A DNA stretch of 64,000 nucleotides from Micromonospora echinospora (GTDB taxonomy: Bacteria; Actinomycetota; Actinomycetes; Mycobacteriales; Micromonosporaceae), in contig NZ_JACHJC010000001.1 in NCBI RefSeq assembly GCF_014203425.1, forward strand, positions 1,302,001 to 1,366,000, written 5' to 3'. A program made the translations under genes and the position numbers. Position 1 is the first letter of the stretch. Every line of letters starts with the position of its first letter. Below, in pieces: positions 42,900-51,458 of the stretch. The notes under the pieces were generated by a model. The model did not search any database. It had not been told where the DNA came from and saw only the letters and a list, made by a program, of their open reading frames with translations.

Positions 42900-42992
42900 G
42901 TCCGAAACTGTACGGGCATTGGCGTTTGCGACACTGGCCCGGCTCCCGGCGCCCGGCGAGGATCATTCCAGTCGATCTTTTGAGGGGGCGTC

Positions 42993-44000
42993 ATGCGGGT
43001 GGCGGTGTTCGGGGCGTACGGGCACACCGGGCGGTTCGTGGTGGCGGAGCTGCGCGAGCGGGGGTACGAGCCGCTGCCGCTCGGGCGCGACGCCGGGAAG
43101 CTGGCGGCCGCGTTCCCGGAGGGGGAGCACCGGGTGGCGTCGGTGGATGATCCGGGCTCGTTGGGCCGGGCGCTGGCCGGGGCGGCGGCGGTGGTCAACT
43201 GCGCCGGGCCGTTCGCCTCGACCGCGGGCCCGCTGATCGAGGCCGCGTTGCGCGCCGGGATTCCCTACGTCGACGTGGCGGCCGAGATCGAGGCCAACCG
43301 GGACACGTTCGCGCACTATGCCGAGCGTGCCGAGGCCGCCGGTGTCGCGGTGGTGCCCGCGATGGCGTTCTTCGGCGGACTCGGTGACCTGCTGGTGACC
43401 GCCGCGATGGAGGACTGGACGGCGGCCGACGAGGCGCACGTCGCGTACGGGCTGAGCAGCTGGCACCCGACGGCCGGGACGGTCGCCTCCGGCGTCGTGT
43501 CGCGCGAGCGCCGCGACGGCCGGCGGCTCCGCTTCACCGACGGGCGTCTGGTGTACGCCGACGGCAACCTGCCCCGGCTGGACTGGGAGTTCCCGGCGCC
43601 GCTGGGGGTGCGGCCGGTGCTCGGCGAGTTCACCATGGCCGACGTGGTGACGGTGCCCAGCCACCTGGACATCCCGGAGTTGTGCACGTACATGACCGCC
43701 GACGCTGCCCGCGACCTGGCGGCGGGCGACGCTCCGGCCGCTGTGGACGAGCACGGCCGGTCCGCGCAGACGTTCACTGTCGACGTGGTGGTGCGGGCCG
43801 GCGACGTCCGGCGGCGGGTGGTCGCGCAGGGGCAGGACATCTACGCGGTCACCGCGCCGCTCGCGGTGGAGGCGACGCACCGTGTCCTGACCGGGCGGAC
43901 CCGGGTGAAGGGTGTCGCCTCGGCCGGCCGGATCTTCGACGCGCCGGACTTCCTGCGCGCGCTGTCGGACCACCTCACAGTGCGGTCGTCGGCGGTGTGA
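42993..44000 (+). CDS. Saccharopine-dehydrogenase-like NAD(P)-binding protein
   Basis: 335 residues. The N-terminal Rossmann fold reads VAVFGAYGHTGRFVVAELRERG, with NCAGPFASTAGPLIEAALRAGIPYVDVA. This matches the family of trans-acting enoyl reductases and saccharopine-like reductases. The C-terminal domain (VPAMAFFGGLGDLL) is typical too. The substrate is unknown; it may serve lipid or polyketide chemistry as in mycobacteria. GAGGGGG precedes the ATG. It is divergent from the AraC gene (93 bp). Confidence 0.83.
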   Translation: MRVAVFGAYGHTGRFVVAELRERGYEPLPLGRDAGKLAAAFPEGEHRVASVDDPGSLGRALAGAAAVVNCAGPFASTAGPLIEAALRAGIPYVDVAAEIEANRDTFAHYAERAEAAGVAVVPAMAFFGGLGDLLVTAAMEDWTAADEAHVAYGLSSWHPTAGTVASGVVSRERRDGRRLRFTDGRLVYADGNLPRLDWEFPAPLGVRPVLGEFTMADVVTVPSHLDIPELCTYMTADAARDLAAGDAPAAVDEHGRSAQTFTVDVVVRAGDVRRRVVAQGQDIYAVTAPLAVEATHRVLTGRTRVKGVASAGRIFDAPDFLRALSDHLTVRSSAV

Positions 44001-44006
44001 CGGACG

Positions 44007-44047
44007 GAAACGGCCGGTCCACCCCGATCGGGTGGGCCGGCCGTTTC
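44007..44047. terminator. Bidirectional terminator
   Basis: GAAACGGCCGGTCCACCC (44007-44024) pairs with GGGTGGGCCGGCCGTTTC (44030-44047), 18 pairs with one G-U, between convergent genes. Confidence 0.85.
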
Positions 44048-44056
44048 GCGGGGTGG

Positions 44057-44515
44057 TCAGCAGCTGGTGTAGCCGCGGCCGCCCTTGCCCCAGCTGCAGC
44101 TGTCGACCAGGCTGCCGGAGGGGTTGCGCAGGTAGGCGGTGTCGCCGTCGTTGTTCCAGACGTACGCGGCGCGGCCCCAGTAGCGGTGGGTGCCCTTGTT
44201 GGTGCCCTTGCCGGTGTGGATGACGATGCTGTTCCCGGCGGCCACCTTGAAGTCGCCGGTGAACGAGTAGACGTGGCCGGCCTTGTCGCGCACGTAGTAG
44301 CCCTTGAGGTTGAGGACCGTCTTGCGCTTGTTGGTCAGCTGGACGTACTCGGCGTTCAGGCTCGCGTTCGAGCGGGTGTCCTTGCCGGGGGAGTCGTAGT
44401 ACACCTTGGTGATCATGAAAGGTGGCGTGGCGGCCTGGGCCGGAGCGGCGGCGGCGAAAGTGCCGGCGAGGGCGATGGTGATCGCCGACGCGATGCCGAG
44501 AAGCCTTCTGCGCAC
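44057..44515 (-). CDS. Secreted lamin-tail-domain protein
   Basis: 152 residues. A signal peptide (MRRRLLGIASAITIALAGTF, cleavage near AQA-A) is followed by one LTD domain: ITKVYYDSPGKDTRSNASLNAEYVQLTNKRKTVLNLKGYYVRDKAGHVYSF, then IVIHTGKGTNKG, WNNDGDTAYLRNPSGSLVDSCSWG. Bacterial LTD proteins are exported and thought to bind the cell surface or DNA. AAGGGG precedes the GTG. It is divergent from the cellulase, sharing the 288-bp region that holds the cellulase promoter. Confidence 0.85.
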   Translation of the reverse strand: MRRRLLGIASAITIALAGTFAAAAPAQAATPPFMITKVYYDSPGKDTRSNASLNAEYVQLTNKRKTVLNLKGYYVRDKAGHVYSFTGDFKVAAGNSIVIHTGKGTNKGTHRYWGRAAYVWNNDGDTAYLRNPSGSLVDSCSWGKGGRGYTSC

Positions 44516-44707
44516 GATGTCCCCTTGAGGTCAGAGCGGTGTTGGCGGGCGAGAGCGTAGCGAGGATTCCCAGCCGAATTTGTTCCCACGAGGCGTGTCC
44601 GGCGGTTTCGGCCCGGCCGGCGGGTCCGATGTGGCCGGTTGTCGAACCGGCCTGGTCGGTGGGGTGAGGATGGGACGCCGGAACGGTTACGCATCCACAT
44701 ATGCCGA

Positions 44708-44737
44708 TTGACAATGTTTGGAATCCAAACTTATTCT
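44708..44737 (+). promoter_or_regulatory. Near-consensus promoter with internal operator for the cellulase
   Basis: TTGACA (44708-44713), an 18-base spacer and TATTCT (44732-44737). The spacer contains the palindrome GTTTGGAATCCAAAC (44716-44730), so a repressor bound there would block polymerase. This is by far the closest match to the housekeeping consensus in the window. Confidence 0.75.
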
Positions 44738-44803
44738 CGCGCTGGGCGGGTGCGCGCCCCGCCTTCCCCGTCCACGCGCCCACCCCACCACGAAGGAACC
44801 ACC

Positions 44804-46909
44804 ATGTTCCGCTCTTTCCGTACCGCCCGATTGCGGGTCGGCCTGGTCGCGGCGACCGCCGCCACACTCGTGGCCGGCACCGCACTGCTGGCGACGAACG
44901 CCCAGGCGGCGGCCGGCTGCCGCGTCACCTACACGACCGCCAGCCAGTGGCCCGGCGGCTTCACCGCGAACGTCGACGTGACGAACCTCGGTGACCCGGT
45001 CAACGGCTGGAGCCTGCGCTGGACGTTCCCGTCCGGCCAGCGGGTCACCCAGGCGTGGAGCGCCAACGTCACCTCCTCCGGCGCCGACGTCACCGCCACC
45101 AACGTCGGCTACAACGGCGCCATCGCCACGAACGGCACCGTCTCGTTCGGCTTCAACGGCTCCTGGACCGGCGCCAACACCGCGCCCACCGCGTTCACGC
45201 TCAACGGCGTGGCCTGCACCGGCGGCGTCGGCGGAACCACCCCGCCGCCGAGCACCACGCCGCCGCCGACCACCCCGCCCCCGACCACGCCGCCGCCCAC
45301 CACCCCGCCGCCGGCCGGCAACGCCATGGCCGCCGTCGCCGCCATGCAGCCCGGCTGGAACCTCGGCAACTCCTTCGACGCGGTCGGCGCGGACGAGACC
45401 GCCTGGGGCAACCCGCGGGTCACCGAGGCGCTGCTGGACAACGTCCGGGCGCAGGGCTTCAACAGCATCCGCATCCCGGTGACCTGGAGCAACCACCACG
45501 GCGCCGCGCCGAACTACACGATCGACTCCGCCTGGCTCAACCGGGTACGCGAGGTGGTCGGCTGGGCGCTCGCCGACGGCTTCTACGTGGTGCTCAACAT
45601 CCACCACGACTCGTGGCAGTGGATCAACACGATGCCCACGGACCGCACCAACGTGCTGAACCGCTACAACGCGCTCTGGACCCAGATCGCCGCCGCGTTC
45701 AAGGACTCCTCACCGAAGCTCACCTTCGAGAGCGTCAACGAGCCGCAGTTCACCGGCAGCTCCGGCGACGCGCAGAACGCCACGCTGCTCAACGAGCTGA
45801 ACACGTCGTTCCACCGCATCGTCCGCCAGTCCGGCGGAAACAACGCCACCCGGCTGCTCGTCCTGCCGACCCTGCACACCTCCGCCGAGCAGGCCCGGGT
45901 GGACGAGCTGGTCAGCACGTTCAACACGCTCAACGACCCGAACCTGATCGCCACCGTGCACTTCTACGGGTACTGGCCGTTCAGCGTGAACGTCGCCGGC
46001 GGCACCAAGTTCGACGCCACGGTCCAGCAGGACCTGACCGACCAGTTCGACCGCGTCTACAACGCCTTCGTCACCCGCAACATCCCGGTCATCATCGGCG
46101 AATACGGGCTGCTCGGCTTCGACCGGCACACCGGCACCATCGAGCAGGGCGAGAAGCTCAAGTTCTTCGAGTTCCTCGGCCACTACGCGCGCAGCCGCAA
46201 ACTGACCACCCAGCTCTGGGACAACGGCCAGCACCTCGACCGCACGTCCTTCGTGTGGAAGGACCCCGAGCTGTTCGCGCAGATCAAGTCGAGCTGGACC
46301 ACCCGCTCCGGCACCGCGTCCAGCGACCAGGTGTACGTGCCGCGTACCGGCACGATCACCGCCAAGAGCCTGACGCTCAACCTGAACGGCACCACGTTCC
46401 AAGGGCTGCGCCAGGGCACCACCGACCTGGTCAACGGCACCGACTACACGGTCTCCGGCAGCACCCTGACGCTCACCGCGTCGGCGCTCACCCGGCTGGT
46501 CGGCTCCCGCGCGTACGGCGTGAACGCCAACCTCCAGGCGCGCTTCTCCGCGGGTGTGCCGTGGCGGATCAGCATCATCACGTACGACCCGCCGGTGCTG
46601 TCGAACGCCACCGGCACCACCGCGGCGTTCACGCTCCCGGCGCAGTTCCGCGGCGACCAGCTCGCCACCATGGAGGCGAAGTACGCGGACGGCAGTAACG
46701 CCGGCCCGCACAACTGGACCTCGTACAAGGAGTTCGACGTGACGTTCGCGCCGAACTACACCGGCAACACGATCGCGCTGAAGCCGGAGTTCTTCGCCGA
46801 GGTCAACGACGGTCAGCGGGTCACCCTGACGTTCCACTTCTGGAGCGGCACGAAGCTGACCTACTACGTGACGAAGTCCGGCAGCACCGTCACCGGCACG
46901 GTGAGCTGA
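44804..46909 (+). CDS. Secreted GH5 cellulase with CBM2, X2 and CBM46 modules
   Basis: A 701-residue exported enzyme. A signal peptide (residues 1-36) is followed by a CBM2 (CRVTYTTASQWPGGFTANVDVTN ... NGSWTGANTAPTAFTLNG), a Pro/Thr linker (TTPPPTTPPP repeats) and a GH5 domain with NEPQF (acid/base Glu) and GEYGLLGFD (nucleophile Glu). Downstream are an X2-type Ig-like module (AKSLTLNLNGTTFQGLRQGT) and a C-terminal CBM46 (GDQLATMEAKYADGSNAGPHNW). This tail is typical of GH5_4 enzymes active on beta-1,4- and mixed glucans or xyloglucan. AAGGA precedes ATG 44804. Confidence 0.93.
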   Translation: MFRSFRTARLRVGLVAATAATLVAGTALLATNAQAAAGCRVTYTTASQWPGGFTANVDVTNLGDPVNGWSLRWTFPSGQRVTQAWSANVTSSGADVTATNVGYNGAIATNGTVSFGFNGSWTGANTAPTAFTLNGVACTGGVGGTTPPPSTTPPPTTPPPTTPPPTTPPPAGNAMAAVAAMQPGWNLGNSFDAVGADETAWGNPRVTEALLDNVRAQGFNSIRIPVTWSNHHGAAPNYTIDSAWLNRVREVVGWALADGFYVVLNIHHDSWQWINTMPTDRTNVLNRYNALWTQIAAAFKDSSPKLTFESVNEPQFTGSSGDAQNATLLNELNTSFHRIVRQSGGNNATRLLVLPTLHTSAEQARVDELVSTFNTLNDPNLIATVHFYGYWPFSVNVAGGTKFDATVQQDLTDQFDRVYNAFVTRNIPVIIGEYGLLGFDRHTGTIEQGEKLKFFEFLGHYARSRKLTTQLWDNGQHLDRTSFVWKDPELFAQIKSSWTTRSGTASSDQVYVPRTGTITAKSLTLNLNGTTFQGLRQGTTDLVNGTDYTVSGSTLTLTASALTRLVGSRAYGVNANLQARFSAGVPWRISIITYDPPVLSNATGTTAAFTLPAQFRGDQLATMEAKYADGSNAGPHNWTSYKEFDVTFAPNYTGNTIALKPEFFAEVNDGQRVTLTFHFWSGTKLTYYVTKSGSTVTGTVS

Positions 46910-46920
46910 CGGCGACGGCA

Positions 46921-46958
46921 CGGCTCGCGGCGGTGGGCGTCGACACCGCCGCGAGCCG
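46921..46958 (+). terminator. Terminator behind the cellulase
   Basis: CGGCTCGCGGCGGTG (46921-46935) and its exact reverse complement (46944-46958) make a 15-bp stem. Confidence 0.85.
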
Positions 46959-47019
46959 GTTCCGGCGGAGATTCCCGCCGGACCGATGAATTCCCGGACC
47001 GGCGACGGTCGACAGAGGC

Positions 47020-47889
47020 ATGAACACGCTTACTCTGCAGACGCCCGAGGTCGACCTCGTCTACGACATTCGCACGCCGAGCGCCGCCGACACCGGACAC
47101 CGCCCGCTGTTCATGATCGGCCAGCCCATGTGCGCCGACGGCTTCGCCACGCTGGCCTCGTACTTCCCGGAGCGGACCGTCGTCACGTACGACCCGCGCG
47201 GGCTCGGGCGCAGCGTCCGCAAGGACGGCCGCGGCGACGACGTGCCCGAGGTCCAGGCCCGGGACGTACGCGACATCATCGAGGCCCTCGGCGCGGGACC
47301 GGTGGACATGTTCGCCAGCAGCGGCGGCGCGGTCACGGCGCTCGCCCTGGTGGCCGCCTACCCGGATGCGGTGGCCACGCTCGTGGCGCACGAGCCACCG
47401 CTGATCCAGGTGCTGCCCGACGCCGAGGCCGCCCGCCGAGCCACGGCCGCCTGCCAGGCGGTGTACCAGAAAAAAGGCTGGGGCGCCGCCATGGCGGCGT
47501 TCGTGGCGATGACGTCGTGGCGGGGCGAGTTCACCGACGAGTACTTCGCCCAGCCGCTGCCCGACCCGGCCGCGTTCGGCATGCCGACCGAGGACGACGG
47601 CAGCCGGGACGACCCGCTGTTCTCCGACCGCGCCGCGGCGGTCACCAGTTTCCGGCCGGACGTGGACGCGCTGCGCGCGGCGCGTACCCGGGTCGTCGTC
47701 GCGGTGGGCGAGGAGTCGGCGGACACCTTCACCGGACGCACGTCGGTGGCCGCGGCCGAGCTGCTCGGCGGGAAGGCCGCGGTCTTCCCCAGCCACCACG
47801 GCGGGTTCCTGGGTGAGGAGACGGGCTACGCCGGGCAGCCGGAGGCGTTCGCGCGCCGGCTGCGGGAGATCCTCGACGGCGCCGCCTGA
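47020..47889 (+). CDS. Alpha/beta hydrolase
   Basis: 289 residues. The nucleophile elbow is MFASSGGAVTALAL, the oxyanion strand is PLFMIGQPMCADGFATLASYFP, and the catalytic His region is FPSHHGGFLG. The fold is certain; the substrate is not. AGAGG stands just before ATG 47020. It is convergent with the next gene (6 bp). Confidence 0.85.
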   Translation: MNTLTLQTPEVDLVYDIRTPSAADTGHRPLFMIGQPMCADGFATLASYFPERTVVTYDPRGLGRSVRKDGRGDDVPEVQARDVRDIIEALGAGPVDMFASSGGAVTALALVAAYPDAVATLVAHEPPLIQVLPDAEAARRATAACQAVYQKKGWGAAMAAFVAMTSWRGEFTDEYFAQPLPDPAAFGMPTEDDGSRDDPLFSDRAAAVTSFRPDVDALRAARTRVVVAVGEESADTFTGRTSVAAAELLGGKAAVFPSHHGGFLGEETGYAGQPEAFARRLREILDGAA

Positions 47890-47895
47890 CCGTGC

Positions 47896-48360
47896 TCAGG
47901 CGCGGCGCACGTCGGTGACCATGACCGGGTAGGGGCCGGCCGGCATGTCGGCCCCTGCCTGGTCGGCGGGGACCACGTTCGCCATCCTCAGCCGCAGGGT
48001 GGCCGGGTCGGCGGTGTCCACAGTGATCCGCCACTCCCATCCGCCGCCGTACCCGGCGCTCAGCTCGACCGCCGCCGCGCCGCCCGCCGTGCCGGTCAGC
48101 GTCATGGGCGTCGGCTGCTGGTGCCACGAGTCGCCCCACCAGGCGACGAGCGAGCCCGGCTGCTCGCCGGCGGCGATCACCACCAGACCGTCCTGCGGCC
48201 CGTCGTCCGGATGGGCCCACGAGTACGACACGGTGGTCAGGTGACCACCGGCGGCGGTCGCGACGGTGGCGGTGGCCGGCGACTCGGCGAGCGGATCGGC
48301 GGGCATCAGACGGAAGCCGCTGGTGCCGGCCCAGGACCCGGTGACGTCAGTGAGAACCAT
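47896..48360 (-). CDS. Hypothetical protein, beta-rich
   Basis: 154 residues with alternating strands (GSWAGTSGFRLMPADPLAESPATATVAT; LTTVSYSWAHPDDGPQDGLVVIAAGEQPGSLVAWWGDSWHQQP; VELSAGYGGGWEWRITVDT). This is the pattern of the actinobacterial DUF1579-like lipocalin fold, but I am not sure. No signal peptide. The function is unknown. Confidence 0.7.
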   Translation of the reverse strand: MVLTDVTGSWAGTSGFRLMPADPLAESPATATVATAAGGHLTTVSYSWAHPDDGPQDGLVVIAAGEQPGSLVAWWGDSWHQQPTPMTLTGTAGGAAAVELSAGYGGGWEWRITVDTADPATLRLRMANVVPADQAGADMPAGPYPVMVTDVRRA

Positions 48361-48405
48361 CGACCCAGGATAGGAACCACCCCCGACACCGCCCGCCGAC
48401 GCGGG

Positions 48406-48927
48406 TCACGCGGCGCGCCACCTCGCCCGGTCCTCGCCGGCCTTGCGCGTGCAGCGCATCAGCGTGCCCTTGGCGGTACGGCCGGTCGCGCCGACCGGCG
48501 AGCAGAAGGCGCCAGGGTGGACGGAGCCCTGGACGGTGCCGGTGGACGGCTTGGTGGTCCGCGGCGCGCTCGTGGTCCGCTTCGGCGTCGGCTTGGGCGT
48601 GGTCCGCTTCGGCTTCGGCCGGGGCGCCGGCCGCGCGGTCGCGGTCTGCGGCGACGGCTCGGCGGACCGCGTCGTCGGCAGGGCGGACGGCGAATCGGTC
48701 GGTGTGGCGACGTTCGAGGGCGAGCCGGACGAGTGGGCGGCAGGGGGCGGGCCGGCACTGCGCGCGGTCGCGGACGAGGCCGCGCTGATCGACGCGGGCT
48801 TCTCGTCCGTCGCGCCGCCGACGGCGGCGAGCCCGCCGCCGCAGCAGCACAGCATCAGCACGCCGCCGGACACGAGCACGGCTTTCGTACCGCCGGAGAG
48901 CCGGCGCCACCAGGACTGCTTCGGCAT
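48406..48927 (-). CDS. Exported Thr/Pro-rich protein with conserved C-terminal Cys pair
   Basis: 173 residues. A short basic start, a helix with a cysteine cluster (VLVSGGVLMLCCCGGGLAAVG), a long Ser/Thr/Pro tail rich in KPTPKRTT, and a conserved end GSVHPGAFCSPVGATGRTAKGTLMRCTRKAGEDRARWR. This C-terminal motif (GAFC...G.T.KGT.M.C) is common in actinobacterial extracellular proteins. The start at 48927 is uncertain; GTG 48960 is the other candidate. The protein is probably anchored and exposed outside. Confidence 0.7.
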   Translation of the reverse strand: MPKQSWWRRLSGGTKAVLVSGGVLMLCCCGGGLAAVGGATDEKPASISAASSATARSAGPPPAAHSSGSPSNVATPTDSPSALPTTRSAEPSPQTATARPAPRPKPKRTTPKPTPKRTTSAPRTTKPSTGTVQGSVHPGAFCSPVGATGRTAKGTLMRCTRKAGEDRARWRAA

Positions 48928-48960
48928 CGGCCATGATCTCTGCGGTGATGGCTTGGTCAC

Positions 48961-49178
48961 GCCACACAGTCTGCTTGCGCCATCAATGATTGCGATTGGT
49001 CAACTGGCGCGTTTCGCATCGACGCTCGGCGACATGGGCCAACAATCCGTCGGCATGCTCAGCCGACCGATGAAAGTCAGGGCACAGCCGACCCATCGGC
49101 GGTCCCCGATCGGGAGGCGCGACGCCGCCAGGCGTACGCATTGATCTGCCGATCATCGTGGGTGACCGGACGCCGCGA
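48961..49178. other. Non-coding gap leading to repeat A
   Basis: No gene, RNA or promoter was recognised between the Thr/Pro-rich protein and the palindromic element. Confidence 0.4.
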
Positions 49179-49226
49179 GATCTTGGAAGATTTCGGCCCC
49201 TATGAGGGCCGTCTGCTTCCAAGATC
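49179..49226. repeat. Palindromic element, family A copy 2
   Basis: GATCTTGGAAGA at the left and CTTCCAAGATC at the right enclose TTTCGGCCCC...GAGGGCCG. Left arm, right arm and inner GGCCC/GGGCC core match the copy at 37998-38045. Confidence 0.85.
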
Positions 49227-49250
49227 TGCGCTTTGGGGAGTGCGGAGGCG

Positions 49251-49442
49251 CTAGACGGTGAAGTTGTCGTCGGCGTCGCGGGCGTCCTCCTGGATGTGCT
49301 CGCCAGGGCGCTTGCCGCGGATTTCGTCCAGTTCCCGCACCCGGTCGGCTTCGGCGTGTTCGTCCTGGTTCAGGTCGCCCAGGCGTGCCCGGGCCGGACC
49401 GGCCAGGTTCTCCAGGTCGTTGTTCGCCCGCTCGACGCTCAT
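49251..49442 (-). CDS. Small acidic helical protein, 63 residues
   Basis: MSVERANNDLENLAGPARAR then LGDLNQDEHAEADRVRELDEI, then RGKRPGEHIQEDARDADDNFTV. Highly charged, helical, with no membrane part. GGAGG stands five bases before the ATG. The N-terminal ANNDLENLAGPARARLGDL pattern resembles the CsbD-like stress proteins only loosely. The function is unknown. Confidence 0.72.
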   Translation of the reverse strand: MSVERANNDLENLAGPARARLGDLNQDEHAEADRVRELDEIRGKRPGEHIQEDARDADDNFTV

Positions 49443-49610
49443 GCCGCCTCCCCGGATCGTCGCGTGGCGGCCCTCGCCGCCTGCCACGCCGCGTCCCCGT
49501 TGACCCGCACGGCAAACCGCCGCCACCGGATCCGCGTCAGCCCGCAGCCCGGCACGACCCGCGCCGCCCGGCCGTGGGCGCGCCGCCCGGGCCGTGGGCG
49601 CGCCGGGCGG

Positions 49611-50192
49611 CTATGCCGGCGGCAGTGCCGTGAGCAGGTCCTCGGCGTGCCGCAGCGTGTCGGCCAGCCGGGCGCGCGACTCGTCGTCCAGCGGGACCGC
49701 CCGGGCCTGCCGCACCAGTTCCCGGGCGGCCTCCGGCTCCCCGAGTTGCAGCGCCAGCTCGGCCCGGTAGACCAGCGCCTCCACCAGGACCGCGGGGTCG
49801 TCGGCCGCGCCCGGCCGGGCCAGCGCGCCGTCGAGAATGCGCGCGGCCTGACCGGGATTGCCGCGCGAGTCGCCCTGCACCACGGCGTTGCCCAGCGTGC
49901 GGGCGAGCCCGCCCCGGTCGTCGGCGTCCGGCGCCGAGGCCCGGGTCACGAACCGGATCCAGTTGCCGCCCGGGTCGACGATGCTGAACCCGGAGTGCCC
50001 GTCCTGATTGCGGCGGGGTCGGGGCCGGGTCATCCGGGGTACGCCGGCGACCAGCACCTTGCCGTACGTGGCGCGCATGCCGTCGGCGAAGGCGCGGTGC
50101 AGGCCGGCCAGGTCGTCCACCACCACCACCAGGCAGGAGCCGTACGAGTCGGAAATGACCATTCGGGCGGCGGGCACCGTCCGAACGGTCAC
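49611..50192 (-). CDS. Truncated VOC-like domain plus TPR-like helices
   Basis: 193 residues. The N-terminal part (LVVVVDDLAGLHRAFADGMRATYGKVLVAGVPRMTRPRPRRN, then GFSIVDPGGNWIRFV) is one beta-alpha-beta-beta-beta half of a glyoxalase/bleomycin-resistance (VOC) fold; the other half, normally in front, is absent. A helical C-terminal region follows (ALVYRAELALQLGEPEAARELVRQA). The start has no ribosome binding site and lies inside a terminator hairpin, so this may be a 5'-truncated remnant or a gene expressed only weakly. Confidence 0.55.
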   Translation of the reverse strand: MTVRTVPAARMVISDSYGSCLVVVVDDLAGLHRAFADGMRATYGKVLVAGVPRMTRPRPRRNQDGHSGFSIVDPGGNWIRFVTRASAPDADDRGGLARTLGNAVVQGDSRGNPGQAARILDGALARPGAADDPAVLVEALVYRAELALQLGEPEAARELVRQARAVPLDDESRARLADTLRHAEDLLTALPPA

Positions 50193-50222
50193 CGGGGCCG
50201 GTCCGAGACGGACCGGCCCCGG
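50192..50222 (-). terminator. Terminator behind the proline-rich DUF4352 gene
   Basis: CCGGGGCCGGTCCG (50192-50205) and CGGACCGGCCCCGG (50209-50222) form a perfect 14-bp stem with a three-base loop. Confidence 0.85.
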
Positions 50223-50239
50223 TGCGGGTCAGGCGCGGG

Positions 50240-51382
50240 TCAGGGCTTCCAGGACCCGGCGGTACGGAAGCGGTGCTTGTACTCGACGACGCCGTTCTGG
50301 TCCTTGACGTCGAAGATGAGCTGACCGCTGCGCTTGGAGCCGGCGGGCAGGTTGTTGCCCGAGGTCATCAGCTTGCCGCACCCCGAGAAGGCGCCGCCGA
50401 TGCCGTTCTCCTCGGTGCCGTCCTCGGCCACCCAGGAGAAGTAGAACGGGTTGATCGAACCGGTGCCCTTGGTGATCTCGGCGGTCACGTCGGCGATCAT
50501 GAACATGCCCTTCTTCGGGCCGGGCATGATCTCGTTGCAGGCGGCGTTCCGGGTCCGGAAGTTTCCGACAGTGATCTCGATGGTGCCGTCGGTGTCGTTG
50601 ATGATCAGCTTGTCGCCGGCCGGCATGTTGAAGGTCTTGTCGTCGGTGGTGCCCGGCTGCGGCGTGCCGGTGGGAGCGCCGGTCGGGGTCTCCTGGGCCG
50701 GGGCGCTGTCGGTGACGCCCGGCGTGGGCGGCGAGTCGACGACCTCCTGGGCCTTGTTCACGCCACTGTAGACGGCGAAGATGCCGCCACCGCAGCAGAG
50801 CAGCAGCAGGAGCGCCGCGACGATGCCGATCGTGATCCAGACGTTCTTGTTCGAATTCTTGGCCGGCGGCCCGAACGGCGCCCCCGGCGGCGGATACGGC
50901 GCGCCGCCGGGCGCGTACGGCTGCCCACCGCCCGGCGGCGGGTAGCCCCCCGGCGGCTGATACGCCCCGCCCGGCTGCTGGTACTCACTGCCCGGCGGCG
51001 GGTACGGCGCGCCCGGCTGCTGGTACTCGCTACCGGGGGGCGGGTACGCGGCGCCCGGGGGCTGGTACTCGCTACCGGGGGGCGGGTACGGCGCGCCCTG
51101 GGCCTGGTACTCGCTGCCAGGCGGCTGATACGCCGCGCCCGGCGGCTGGTATTCGCTGCCCGGCGGCGGGTAGGGCACGCCCGAGGTCGGCGGATACGGC
51201 GCGCCCGAAACGGGCGGCTGCGGCGTGCCCGGGGGCGGCGGATAGGGCGCGTCTGAGACCGGGGGCGGCGGCTCGTACGGGTCGCTCGGCGGCATCGGCG
51301 CGGTGGGGAACGCCTGCGTCGGCGGCTCCGGTGGCTGCTGGTTCGGGTCCGGTGACCCGGACGGAGGCTGAGGGTGGCTCAC
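50240..51382 (-). CDS. Pro-rich membrane protein with exported DUF4352-like domain
   Basis: 380 residues. Residues 1-170 are Pro/Tyr/Gly-rich and include five 14-residue repeats of the type GSEYQPPGAAYPPP. One helix (VWITIGIVAALLLLLCCGGGIFAVY) follows, then a Thr/Pro linker and an exported domain (LIINDTDGTIEITVGNFRTRNAACNEIMPGPKKGMFMIADVTAEITKG ... FYFSWVAEDGTEENG). The repeats are probably cytoplasmic and bind partners. AAGGAG precedes GTG 51382. The function is unknown. Confidence 0.8.
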   Translation of the reverse strand: MSHPQPPSGSPDPNQQPPEPPTQAFPTAPMPPSDPYEPPPPVSDAPYPPPPGTPQPPVSGAPYPPTSGVPYPPPGSEYQPPGAAYQPPGSEYQAQGAPYPPPGSEYQPPGAAYPPPGSEYQQPGAPYPPPGSEYQQPGGAYQPPGGYPPPGGGQPYAPGGAPYPPPGAPFGPPAKNSNKNVWITIGIVAALLLLLCCGGGIFAVYSGVNKAQEVVDSPPTPGVTDSAPAQETPTGAPTGTPQPGTTDDKTFNMPAGDKLIINDTDGTIEITVGNFRTRNAACNEIMPGPKKGMFMIADVTAEITKGTGSINPFYFSWVAEDGTEENGIGGAFSGCGKLMTSGNNLPAGSKRSGQLIFDVKDQNGVVEYKHRFRTAGSWKP

Positions 51383-51458
51383 CGTACTCCTTGGGGCGCC
51401 TTCGGGGCTTTCAGTCGGAACGACGGTACAAGCCTGCGGCAACCTGGCTGACAGGGCG

